Below, in pieces: positions 21,766 to 29,516 of a stretch of DNA of 64,000 nucleotides. Location of the stretch: positions 5,595,203 through 5,659,202 of the forward strand of contig NZ_CP026100.1 of NCBI RefSeq assembly GCF_003722335.1, in the 5' to 3' direction. A program made the position numbers and the translations under genes. The notes beneath the pieces were generated by a model. The model was not told where the DNA came from and searched no databases. It worked only from the letters and a program-made list of their open reading frames with translations. The stretch comes from Caulobacter flavus. GTDB lineage: Bacteria; Pseudomonadota; Alphaproteobacteria; Caulobacterales; Caulobacteraceae. Every line of letters starts with the position of its first letter. Positions within the stretch are counted from its first letter, which is position 1.

Positions 21766-23414
21766 CAGGCCACAAGGGCCGGGGCGCCGCAGCGCATGCC
21801 GTTGGCCCGCACGTCGGCCTCGCCCAGGCCCACGCCGACCAGGGCGGTCAGGCGGTTGATCGCCAGGTCCAGGGGCGAGGCGGCGGCGGCCAGCAGCGGC
21901 TTCAGGGCCGCCAGGATCGCCGACTCGCCCAGGCCCAGCTGCAGGCCCAGCAGATGGACGTCCAGCGACAGGTTGCCCAGCAGGGTGGCCACCGTGGTCG
22001 ACACCAGGTCGTTGGTCTTCACGGTCTTGACCGTGCCGGCCGCCACGTCGGCGCTGCTGAACACGACGTTGCGGAAGCTGGCCCCGCCCAGGTCGACCTT
22101 GGCCGCGCCGTCCACCGTGAACAGCGGGGCCTGGACGATCCGGCCCTTGGTCGGGGTCAGGCCGACCTTGAAGTTGGACAGCTTGCTGGTGTCGACCTGG
22201 CCGATGGTCAGCGAGCCGACGCTGGGCTTGACCGCCAGGGTGGTCGTGCGGGTCTTGCAGTCCAGCGCGGCCAGCTTGGCCTCGCCCGAGGCCAGCTCCA
22301 CCAGCAGCGGCACCTTGACCTGGGCCAGGCCGCCCAGGATCCCCGATCCCAGCAGCTTGGCCTCGACATACAGCCGCGTCTGGGCCGTGCGGACCACCAC
22401 CGATTTGTCCTGGGTGACGGTCATGTAGGACGAGTTGTTCATCGGCTCGCCGATGGCCAGCCAGGCGTCGACGTCGGCCAGGCCCGGAATGGCCGCGCCC
22501 AGGTCCAGCTGCACCTGCCGCGCGCCGTTGCTGAGCATCAGCATGGCGTTGGCCAGCTGCATGGCGTCCGTGCCGATCCCGGCGCTGGAGCCGCCGGCCA
22601 CGTGGTCCTGGCCGCCGTAGGGGCCGAGGTTGACCAGCGTGCTGAGCTTGACTTGCTGGCTTGAGGCGGTGGCCGAGGCCAGCACCGTGGCGGCGCTGGC
22701 GGCGCGGCTGTCGCCGGCGGCGTTCAGCACGTCGGCCAGCACCGACAGGGCCTTGCCGGTCTTCACGTCGGTGGCCAGCAGGTCGTCGTAGCTGGCGGCG
22801 TTGATCCCCAGCTTGGTGTCCAGCGCGTCGAGATAGTCGAACAGGTCCACGTCGGCGTCGGCCAGGGCGTTGTAGTCCATGACCGACAGGCTGACCTTGC
22901 TGCCGGTCAGGCCGGTCAGCAGGGCGTTGGCGACGCCCGCGTCGAGGCTGGCCAGCCGGGTGCCGATCGAGAAGCTGGCCAGGTCGGCGCGCGTGGCCGT
23001 CGCCTGGCGGCGGATCGGGATCGTCTTCTTGCCCAGCAGGGCCTGGCCGAAGAACAGCGGCGCCTCGCCCTGCAGGACGACGCGGGCGGCGTCGGGATCG
23101 ACCTCGCCGGCCTGGAAGCGCTGGCTGGGCCCGCCGACGGCGCGAGGGTCGTAGCGGCCGCGCGCGACCTGCGCCGTCACCGCGCCGCCGACCGGGTTGA
23201 TCTCGACCGTGGCGTTGGCGGCGGCTTGGGCGTGGGCGATGTCGCTGGCGGCCGCCATGGCCGCCAGGTCGGCCACGCCCTGCAGCCGGCGCGACTGCAG
23301 GTAGACCGAACCGACGTCGACGGCCAGGGCCGCCAGGCCGACGCCGCCCGTCAGGGTGGCCGCGGCGATGATCGCCACGCCGCCCTTATCGTCGCGAAGC
23401 CAGCGGCGCATCAT
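21765..23414 (-). CDS. TadG-like pilus/secretion protein (DUF2134)
   Basis: A 549-residue protein with the N-terminal TadG/Flp-type anchor: RRWLRDDKGGVAIIAAATLTGGVGLAALAVDVGSVYLQSRRLQG, a short positive stretch, Gly/Ala-rich transmembrane helix, then ADLAAMAAAS. The long extracytoplasmic region has many Leu/Val/Thr repeats and no von Willebrand domain that I recognise. By family it is a minor pseudopilin-like component of a tight-adherence system. The start directly abuts the TadE-like stop (TGAATG). The main cpa/tad cluster is not in the window. Confidence 0.8.
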   Translation of the reverse strand: MMRRWLRDDKGGVAIIAAATLTGGVGLAALAVDVGSVYLQSRRLQGVADLAAMAAASDIAHAQAAANATVEINPVGGAVTAQVARGRYDPRAVGGPSQRFQAGEVDPDAARVVLQGEAPLFFGQALLGKKTIPIRRQATATRADLASFSIGTRLASLDAGVANALLTGLTGSKVSLSVMDYNALADADVDLFDYLDALDTKLGINAASYDDLLATDVKTGKALSVLADVLNAAGDSRAASAATVLASATASSQQVKLSTLVNLGPYGGQDHVAGGSSAGIGTDAMQLANAMLMLSNGARQVQLDLGAAIPGLADVDAWLAIGEPMNNSSYMTVTQDKSVVVRTAQTRLYVEAKLLGSGILGGLAQVKVPLLVELASGEAKLAALDCKTRTTTLAVKPSVGSLTIGQVDTSKLSNFKVGLTPTKGRIVQAPLFTVDGAAKVDLGGASFRNVVFSSADVAAGTVKTVKTNDLVSTTVATLLGNLSLDVHLLGLQLGLGESAILAALKPLLAAAASPLDLAINRLTALVGVGLGEADVRANGMRCGAPALVA

Positions 23415-23840
23415 TCAGTAGCCCCCCAGACGGACCGAGGCCTGGCGCGTGATCATGCTCGAGGGCATCGGGGCGATCTTGGAGAAGGCGAAGACGACGG
23501 TCTTGGAGGCGTCGTAGGAGACCGACACCACGGTGCGGTCGGAACGCTCGGTGACGGTGGTCTTCACCAGGGAGCCGTCGAGGCCGGAATAGTCGGCCAT
23601 GCCCTCGGTCACCGCGGCCTTGGCCAGCGAAGCCCGCTCGGCCCCGTTCAGCCCGGCCACGGCCGCCCGCGCGGCGTCGTTGGCCACCTGCTGCACCGAG
23701 TGGGCCATCCAGAAGTACGCGCCCCAGCCGAGCATCCCCACCACGAGCATGATGAGCATCGGACAAACCAGGGCGAACTCGACCAGGGCCGTCCCTGTCC
23801 GGTCCGCGCCGAACTTCTGGAAGAACTGCTTTCTGCACAT
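23415..23840 (-). CDS. TadE-like minor pilin
   Basis: A 141-residue protein with the TadE signature near the N-terminus: FGADRTGTALVEFALVCPMLIMLVVGMLGWG, where the Glu after GTALV is the conserved pilin-type Glu5 next to the hydrophobic helix. QQVANDAARAAVAGL continues the helix. ATG at 23840 is chosen because GGAGGCGCC precedes it. It is the first gene of the tadE-tadG-136-residue operon, divergent from the Phd-PAS gene. Confidence 0.87.
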   Translation of the reverse strand: MCRKQFFQKFGADRTGTALVEFALVCPMLIMLVVGMLGWGAYFWMAHSVQQVANDAARAAVAGLNGAERASLAKAAVTEGMADYSGLDGSLVKTTVTERSDRTVVSVSYDASKTVVFAFSKIAPMPSSMITRQASVRLGGY

Positions 23841-24101
23841 AGGCGCCTCCGCATATCCTTTCGGTTGCGGCATGAGCGTAAGTCGACCTTGGCTGTCAGC
23901 GAGTTCTCACGGAAAATCCGCGTTATTTGAAGTTCGCGGACTTCGAACTTTGCCGTAGTGCGACGTTGTGCCGCTGGGATAACACCGTTGTCCCCAGACT
24001 CGCGTGGCGGTAACTTTAAGTGGCAACCAGCCAACCATTCCGAGAGTTTGTTTCGGCGATTGCGGAGCGTCCGGATTTTGCGTGGATCTGGAGAGGGTGA
24101 C

Positions 24102-25004
24102 ATGAAGTCGCGCGACATGGCGCCGGCGCGGGTGACCGCCGGGGAAATCAGCAGGAATTTCGGCCAGTGGCAGGACGTGGCCCTGTCCGGACCGGTCATC
24201 GTGACTCACCACGGCCGACCCCGGGTGGTGATGATCTCGGCCGAGCACTACGCGGCCGCGGGCTTGGCCGAGGGGCCGGCCGGCTTCGACAACGACTCGG
24301 CCCTGCAGACGGCCGAGACGGCGAGGTCGGCGATCCTGGGCCATATGAACGAGGCGTTCGTGGCCCTTGATCCGGACCTGCGGATCATCGCCGTCAACGC
24401 GGTCTTCGAGGATCTGAAGGGCGCCAGCGCGGCCCAGTTGGTCGGCCTGGCCTGGACCGAGGTGTTCAGCGCCCCGGTGCAGGCCCTGATCGGCGAGCAG
24501 TTCCGCCGCGTGCTGCGAACGGGCGAGACGCTGGAGTTCGAGTCGGAATCGACCGTGCAGTCGGGCCGCTGCTTCGGCGTGCGCGTGTTCCCCTATCCCG
24601 GCGGCGTGGCGGCCGTGTTCGTCAACCGCACCGAGGAGCGCGACCTGCGCGCCCGCCTCGATCGCGCCGCGGCGCTGGAGACGGCCCTGTCGGTGCTGCC
24701 GGGCGTGGCCACCGCGCGCCTCAACATCCGCGGCGTACTGGCCTCGATGGACGCCGACTTCCTGCGGCTGACCGGCTTCTCCGAGGCCGAGCTGCGCGAC
24801 TGCCGGCTCAGCGACATCGTCCGTCCGGCCGAGCGCCGCTCCCTGACTCAGGCCGTCGAGCACGCCCTGCAGGGCGACGCGCCCGCGCGCCTGCCCGTGA
24901 CCCTGCTGGTCAAGGACGGCGCCGAGCGCACGGTCGAGCTGGCCCTGGCCACCGTCCGCCGCGACGGCGTACCCGAAGGGGTGCTGGCGGTGCTGTCGAC
25001 CTGA
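24102..25004 (+). CDS. Phd/YefM-antitoxin-like domain fused to two PAS domains
   Basis: A 300-residue protein. Residues about 9-50 (VTAGEISRNFGQWQDVALSGPVIVTHHGRPRVVMISAEHYA) have the complete Phd/YefM pattern, including the DNA-binding Glu-x-x-x-Asn-Phe segment and the Gly-x-Pro turn. Two PAS-type domains follow, about 75-185 (NEAFVALDPDLRIIAVN) and 190-300 (FLRLTGFSEAELRDC). No kinase or output domain and no adjacent toxin gene are present. I infer a sensory transcription regulator that uses a Phd fold to bind DNA. GAGAGGG precedes the ATG. Confidence 0.8.
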   Translation: MKSRDMAPARVTAGEISRNFGQWQDVALSGPVIVTHHGRPRVVMISAEHYAAAGLAEGPAGFDNDSALQTAETARSAILGHMNEAFVALDPDLRIIAVNAVFEDLKGASAAQLVGLAWTEVFSAPVQALIGEQFRRVLRTGETLEFESESTVQSGRCFGVRVFPYPGGVAAVFVNRTEERDLRARLDRAAALETALSVLPGVATARLNIRGVLASMDADFLRLTGFSEAELRDCRLSDIVRPAERRSLTQAVEHALQGDAPARLPVTLLVKDGAERTVELALATVRRDGVPEGVLAVLST

Positions 25005-25138
25005 CGCGATCAAGACCGCGCCGGAATCGAACTTGACCGGACGGAATATTCGCGCGCGGGCGCCGCGCTGGGCGCTTGTCTTTTCGCCGCCCGCGAGGCA
25101 AAGCCAAAACGTTGATTTTCGTATACGGAAATGACGTC

Positions 25139-25528
25139 ATGGCGACCCCGCCTCCCGCGCACCCGATCGACCGGCACGTCGGCGCGATGATCCGCGCCCA
25201 TCGTCGCGCGGCCGGCGTCTCGCAGGAGGAACTGGGCGCGGCGCTGGGCCTGACCTTCCAGCAGATTCAGAAGTACGAGACCGGCGAGAACCGCATCAGC
25301 GCCTCGAAGCTGGTCGAGGTCGCCCGGGTGCTGTCGCTGCCCGTCGGCGCCCTGTTCGAGGGGGTCGACGTCGTCGCCAGCGGCGGCGAGAGCCTGATCG
25401 CCCGCTTCATGAGCCTGCGCGAGGCCGCCCCGTTCATGGAGGCGGCCGTCGCCCTGCCCGAGCCGGTGCGTAACGAGATCTTCCGCCTGGCGACGGTGTA
25501 CGCCGCCGAGGACGCCGCGGCCTCCTGA
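25139..25528 (+). CDS. XRE-family helix-turn-helix regulator, paralogue of the one at 20395
   Basis: A 129-residue DNA-binding protein. The helix-turn-helix covers about residues 10-65 with RAHRRAAGVSQEELGAALG, TFQQIQKYETGENRISASKL and VEVARVLSLPVGALF. The C-terminal helical region contains PEPVRNEIFRLATVY. It shares the same central block as the regulator at 20395, suggesting duplication. It lies 134 bases downstream of the Phd-PAS gene in the same direction and may be co-transcribed. The upstream stretch has a GGAAA ten bases before the ATG. Confidence 0.85.
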   Translation: MATPPPAHPIDRHVGAMIRAHRRAAGVSQEELGAALGLTFQQIQKYETGENRISASKLVEVARVLSLPVGALFEGVDVVASGGESLIARFMSLREAAPFMEAAVALPEPVRNEIFRLATVYAAEDAAAS

Positions 25529-25540
25529 TCGCGCCGACCG

Positions 25541-26008
25541 TCAGATGATGGTCACCGAATGCGAGGCGGTGACCGTGCCGAACAGGGTGCAGCCCGGAGA
25601 CCCGGGAAGGCTCGCGCTTGAGAAGGTGGCCGCGCTGGGCGATCCGTTCGTCCAGCTGGCGGTCGTGGCGCCGCTGCAGATCGAGGGCGCGGCGAATCCC
25701 ATCCAGATCATGACCGACGAGGTGCTGGTCGGCAGGACGATCCACGGCGTGCCGCTGGCCGTCACATACCAGCCGCAATGCCAGCTGCCGGGATCCACCG
25801 ACACATTGGTGATCGTCGCGGTCGCGCCGCCGCTGGCGATGTCGCCCGTCATCGTGACGCTGCAGTCGACCGTCGTGGTTTGAGAGATGTTCAGCATTCC
25901 GCTCATCGTGAAGCCCGAGACGGGGTTCGGCGTGAACGAGGCGGCCGAGGCGGACCCAGCGGCGGTCGCCATGAGAACGGCGGCGGACAGAGCAGCGGCG
26001 GATTTCAT
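25541..26008 (-). CDS. Secreted protein, possibly PraB-like
   Basis: A 155-residue precursor with a clear signal peptide (KSAAALSAAVLMATAAGSASA) and a Ser/Thr-rich, beta-type mature domain with four cysteines (DCSVTMTG, WHCGWYV, SICSGATT, GCTLFGT). The pattern of short beta strands and two cysteine pairs resembles the PraB family (activator of alkane oxidation, also biofilm-associated in pseudomonads); the match is by eye. GGGGAGACG precedes the ATG. It converges with the XRE gene, 12 bases apart. Confidence 0.6.
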   Translation of the reverse strand: MKSAAALSAAVLMATAAGSASAASFTPNPVSGFTMSGMLNISQTTTVDCSVTMTGDIASGGATATITNVSVDPGSWHCGWYVTASGTPWIVLPTSTSSVMIWMGFAAPSICSGATTASWTNGSPSAATFSSASLPGSPGCTLFGTVTASHSVTII

Positions 26009-26213
26009 CAGGCTCGTCTCCCCAAGCGCAATTTATCGTTTATCAGCGATATTTACATTGCTTTAAGTTGAAGCGCAACGAGGGGTCGGCGTCGAACTGG
26101 TTGTCACGGTTGGACACTTTGTCCACGACACCTGGGCCAACAAAATTGGTAGGCTGATCACGCCTTATCAGACGATACGCGTCGACTTTTGACGCCACTT
26201 CTGGAGTAATCTC

Positions 26214-26348
26214 GTGTCTTCGGCAGATTGGTTCCCTTTGGTTTTCTTCCCGCTCAAGATCATGGTCCTCGGCGTCGGCATGTTCTTCTCCATCAAATGG
26301 CACTACGACCAGGGAAAGAAGAAAAAGAAGGAAACCGAGACCGACTGA
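26214..26348 (+). CDS. Small single-pass membrane protein (44 aa)
   Basis: A GTG start with GGAG seven bases upstream opens a 44-residue frame. A hydrophobic helix begins after SSADWFP and runs through LKIMVLGVGMFFSI. The sequence KWHYDQGKKKKK follows, then an acidic tail ETETD. The positive stretch after the helix predicts an N-out, C-in orientation. I recall similar short proteins with the pattern FFP-K--VLG-GMF--IKWH-D in other alphaproteobacteria. Function unknown. It lies alone between the PraB-like gene and tRNA-Met. Confidence 0.75.
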   Translation: MSSADWFPLVFFPLKIMVLGVGMFFSIKWHYDQGKKKKKETETD

Positions 26349-26518
26349 CGTGATAGGGCAGCCCCCACCCTCACGACCGACGTTCAAGGCGGGCCGCCGG
26401 TGCTTTCGGGGCGGCTTCCCCCTCTGGAACTTTCGGAGTCGGCTGGACGCGCTCGGCGGGCCTGACGCGCGATCATGCAAAAGCCTGCATGAATTCAATA
26501 TTTTGCGGGAAATCCGCT

Positions 26519-26595
26519 TGGTGGCTGGGGGCGGGATCGAACCGCCGACCTGTGGGTTATGAATCCACCGCTCTAACCATCTGAGCTACCCAGCC
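26519..26595 (-). tRNA. tRNA-Met (CAT)
   Basis: Seventy-seven bases on the minus strand with encoded CCA. Acceptor stem GGCTGGG pairs with CCCAGCC, the D-arm contains AGCTCAGATGGTTAGAGC, the anticodon loop is TTCATAA, and the T-arm contains GGTTCGATCC. The first acceptor bases pair, so this is an elongator-type, not an initiator; a lysidine tRNA-Ile2 is less likely but shares the CAT anticodon. Confidence 0.93.
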
Positions 26596-26637
26596 GCCGA
26601 AGCGGAGCGGGCTTATAAGCGCAAACCGGGGCGGGCT

Positions 26638-27687
26638 TCAAGCCCGGTTTGCGATCTCATCCACAACTGCGCTCAGACGCCTGCCCAGACTGTCGGGACC
26701 ATAGTCGGCCAGCACGGCCGCGCGGGCCTTCCGGCCAAAGCCGCGCGCGGCGTCAGGGGCGGCGATCAGGGCGGCCAGGGCGTCGGCCAGGGCGATCGCG
26801 TCGCCGGGCGGCAGCAGGCGGCCGCTGTCGCCGTCGACGATCATCTCGTCCGGACCCGGAATGGAACTGGACGCCACGGGCAGCCCCACGGCCATGGCCT
26901 CCAGCAGCACGAGCGGGAAGCCCTCCTGGTAGGACGGGAAGGCGAAGACGTCGCCCGTGGCCAGGAAGGCCGAGGCGTCACGCCAGCCGGCCAGACGCAC
27001 GCGGTCGGCCAGGCCGTGCTCGGCGATCAGGCCTTCCAGCTTGCCGCGCTCGTCGCCCTCGCCGGCGATCTCGACCTCGAAGGCAAGGCCCCTGTCGCGC
27101 AAGATCGCCGCGGCGGCGATCAGCACGTCGAAGCCCTTCTTGGGATGCAGACGCCCGGCGGCCACGATGCGCGGCGGCCGCCCGGCCTGGGCGAACGGAT
27201 CGGCCAGCACCGTCGGGATATTCACGGCGTTGGGCACGAAGTGGACGCGCTCGGCCGGGATCCCCCGCTCGACCGCCAGTTCGGCCAGGTGACGACCGAC
27301 GCAGATGTAGTCGGTGCGGGTGGTCTCGACGTCGAACACCGGCTTGTGGACGCAGATGGCCAGGCGGGTCGACGCCGGCGCGGCCTTCTCGAACAGGCGG
27401 GCCGGACGCTGGCCGTGGCTGAGGATGATCGACGGCCTGACCGCCCGCACCAGGCGCCGGGCCGCGCCCAGGGCCAGGGGATCCCAGTCGGTATGGGCGG
27501 GCATCGACAGCAGCGGCGGCGTGCGGCCGCCCTGAGCCTTGGCCACCGCGCCGCCGGCCCGGACCACGCCCGCGCAGATCCCGCCCCGGCGCGCGGCCCA
27601 GGTCTCGAGGATCGGCTGGTAGTCGAGGAACACCTGCTCGAGGCCGCCCAGGCCCTTGCCCAGCATGGCGTGCAGGATGGCGGTCAA
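26638..27687 (-). CDS. Glycosyltransferase family 4
   Basis: A 349-residue GT-B fold enzyme transferring a sugar from a nucleotide donor, probably in surface polysaccharide or LPS core assembly. The N-terminus has AMLGKGLGGLEQVFLDY. The C-terminal donor domain has RIVAAGRLHPKKGFDVLI, EIAGEGDERGKLE and the E-x7-E motif within FPSYQEGFPLVLLEAMAVGLPV. TTG at 27687 is preferred because GGAG precedes it by seven bases; an ATG lies 21 bases further in. It is a single gene next to tRNA-Met. Confidence 0.87.
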   Translation of the reverse strand: MTAILHAMLGKGLGGLEQVFLDYQPILETWAARRGGICAGVVRAGGAVAKAQGGRTPPLLSMPAHTDWDPLALGAARRLVRAVRPSIILSHGQRPARLFEKAAPASTRLAICVHKPVFDVETTRTDYICVGRHLAELAVERGIPAERVHFVPNAVNIPTVLADPFAQAGRPPRIVAAGRLHPKKGFDVLIAAAAILRDRGLAFEVEIAGEGDERGKLEGLIAEHGLADRVRLAGWRDASAFLATGDVFAFPSYQEGFPLVLLEAMAVGLPVASSSIPGPDEMIVDGDSGRLLPPGDAIALADALAALIAAPDAARGFGRKARAAVLADYGPDSLGRRLSAVVDEIANRA

Positions 27688-27834
27688 GGGCGGGCTCCGG
27701 GAAGACGGCTGGGGGAAGGGCCGGAAACTTCCCCGCGCCGCCGCCGGTGTCAATGCACTGGGCGGATCGGGGCCCGACGGAAAATGGGCGGCCTCCCCTC
27801 GCCCGCCGGACGAAAAGGCGGTTATGGTCGCCGC

Positions 27835-29082
27835 ATGCGCTCCTCCCTGATCTTCGCCGCCTCCGCCCTGCTCGCCATCGCCGCCTGCGGCCCCGGCGAG
27901 GCCCAAGACAGCAGCGCCCCGGCCGTGGCCGCCGACGGCGGTCCGGTCGAGACCCGCCCGGCCAACGCCCCGGACCAGAAACCGGCCTTCGCCGGCCAGA
28001 CCCGCGCGCCGCTCAAGGCCGCCGGCGTCGAATACCAAGTGCAGGTCGTGGCCAAGGGGCTGGACCATCCGTGGGCCATCGCCTTCCTGCCCGACGGTTC
28101 GGCCCTGGTGACCGAGAAGGGCGCCGGCCGGCTGCGGATCCTGGCCAAGGACGGCAAGCTGTCGCCCGCCGTGGCCGGCGTGCCGGCCGTGGACACCAAC
28201 GGCCAGGGCGGCCTGCTGGGCCTGGCGATCGATCCCAACTACGCCCAGAACGGCCTCGTCTACTGGAGCTACGCCGAGCCGCGCGACGGCGGCAACGGCA
28301 CGGCCGTGGCCCGCGGTCGCCTGGTCCCGGGCGCCGCGCCGAAGCTGGAGAACGTCCAGGTCATCTGGCGCCAGACCCCGACCCTGGCCTCGGCGCTGCA
28401 CTTCGGCGGCCGGCTGGTGTTCGCCCGCGACGGAAACCTGTTCGTCACCACCGGCGAGCGCTCGATCCTCGAAGGCCGGCGCCAGGCCCAGAACCTCGAC
28501 GGCACGCTGGGCAAGGTGGTGCGGATCAAGCCGGACGGCTCGATCCCCGACGGCAATCCCTATGCCGGCCAGGCCGGCGCCAAGCCCGAGATCTGGTCGA
28601 TCGGCCACCGCAACCTGCAGGCCGCCGCCATCAATCCCAAGACCGGCGAGCTTTGGACCGTCGAGCATGGCGCCAAGGGCGGCGACGAGCTGAACATCCC
28701 GCGCGCCGGCAAGAACTACGGCTGGCCGTCGATCACCTACGGCGAGGAATATTCGGGCAAGCCGATCGGCGACGGGATCACCGCCAAGGAAGGCCTGGAG
28801 CAGCCGATCTACTACTGGGATCCGGTGATCGCGCCCTCGGGCATGGCCTTCTACGAGGGCGACCTGTTCCCGGCCTGGAAGGGCAGCCTGCTGGTCGGCT
28901 CGCTGAAGGAGCACCACATCGCCCGCCTGACGCTGGACGGCGACAAGGTGGTTGGCGAGGAGCGCATCGCCGCCGAGTTCGGCGAGCGCATCCGCGACGT
29001 CGTGGTCGGCCCCGACAGCGCCGTCTGGGCGGTGACCGACGAGGACGACGGCAAGGTGATCAGGATCGCGCCGAAGGGCTGA
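27835..29082 (+). CDS. PQQ-dependent aldose sugar dehydrogenase-like lipoprotein
   Basis: A 415-residue protein with a signal peptide and lipobox (AIAAC), then a six-bladed beta-propeller of the soluble glucose/sorbosone dehydrogenase family. Diagnostic stretches are GLDHPWAIAFLPDG, GQGGLLGLAIDPNY, WSIGHRNLQAAAINP, WTVEHGAKGGDELN and YYWDPVIAPSGMAFYEG. Family members bind PQQ and Ca2+ and oxidise sugars in the periplasm. No PQQ synthesis genes are in the window. It is divergent from the glycosyltransferase. Confidence 0.9.
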   Translation: MRSSLIFAASALLAIAACGPGEAQDSSAPAVAADGGPVETRPANAPDQKPAFAGQTRAPLKAAGVEYQVQVVAKGLDHPWAIAFLPDGSALVTEKGAGRLRILAKDGKLSPAVAGVPAVDTNGQGGLLGLAIDPNYAQNGLVYWSYAEPRDGGNGTAVARGRLVPGAAPKLENVQVIWRQTPTLASALHFGGRLVFARDGNLFVTTGERSILEGRRQAQNLDGTLGKVVRIKPDGSIPDGNPYAGQAGAKPEIWSIGHRNLQAAAINPKTGELWTVEHGAKGGDELNIPRAGKNYGWPSITYGEEYSGKPIGDGITAKEGLEQPIYYWDPVIAPSGMAFYEGDLFPAWKGSLLVGSLKEHHIARLTLDGDKVVGEERIAAEFGERIRDVVVGPDSAVWAVTDEDDGKVIRIAPKG

Positions 29083-29094
29083 CGCTGGAGCGCG

Positions 29095-29463
29095 TCAGTC
29101 CACCTCGCGTCGGGCCCGCCAGGCCTTGCGGGCCTCCGACGGCTTGCCCTTGACCAGGGCGCCGGCGGCCAGGCCGGCCAGGAACGAGGCGGTGGGGTGG
29201 GCCAGGATGATGTCGGCCACCCGCTCCTCGATCGGGGCCTTGCGCTCCTTGGCCTGCTGGTTGGACTGGGCCAGGGCCCAGACCGCCACCACCGCCGCGG
29301 CGATGGCCGCCACGATGGCGTGGGCCCAGGCCGCGCCGACCAGGGCGGCCAGGAAGGCGAACACCGCCATGGCTCCTGAGACCGCCGCGATCGCCGCGGC
29401 CATGACCAGACCCGCGCCGCGCACCAGGCGCGAAGTCAGCCTGTCGATGAAATCGTCCACCAT
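29095..29463 (-). CDS. Small membrane protein, function unknown
   Basis: A 122-residue protein with an amphipathic N-terminus (DDFIDRLTSRLVRGAG), two adjacent Ala/Val-rich transmembrane helices, a charged linker (QQAKERKAPIEERVADIILAHP), and a third weakly hydrophobic Gly/Ala-rich segment before a basic tail. The layout resembles small phage-holin-superfamily or YqjD-like proteins, but no motif fixes the family. It converges with the sugar dehydrogenase gene. Confidence 0.65.
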   Translation of the reverse strand: MVDDFIDRLTSRLVRGAGLVMAAAIAAVSGAMAVFAFLAALVGAAWAHAIVAAIAAAVVAVWALAQSNQQAKERKAPIEERVADIILAHPTASFLAGLAAGALVKGKPSEARKAWRARREVD

Positions 29464-29516
29464 CGCCCTCTCCGTCGAACAGCCTTCGGAGCTAACGCGC
29501 GAGGGCGGGATTGGTG

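Noticed and set aside
24102..25004. Classical toxin-antitoxin operon
   Set aside because: Only the antitoxin-like domain is present; the downstream gene is an XRE regulator and not a toxin.
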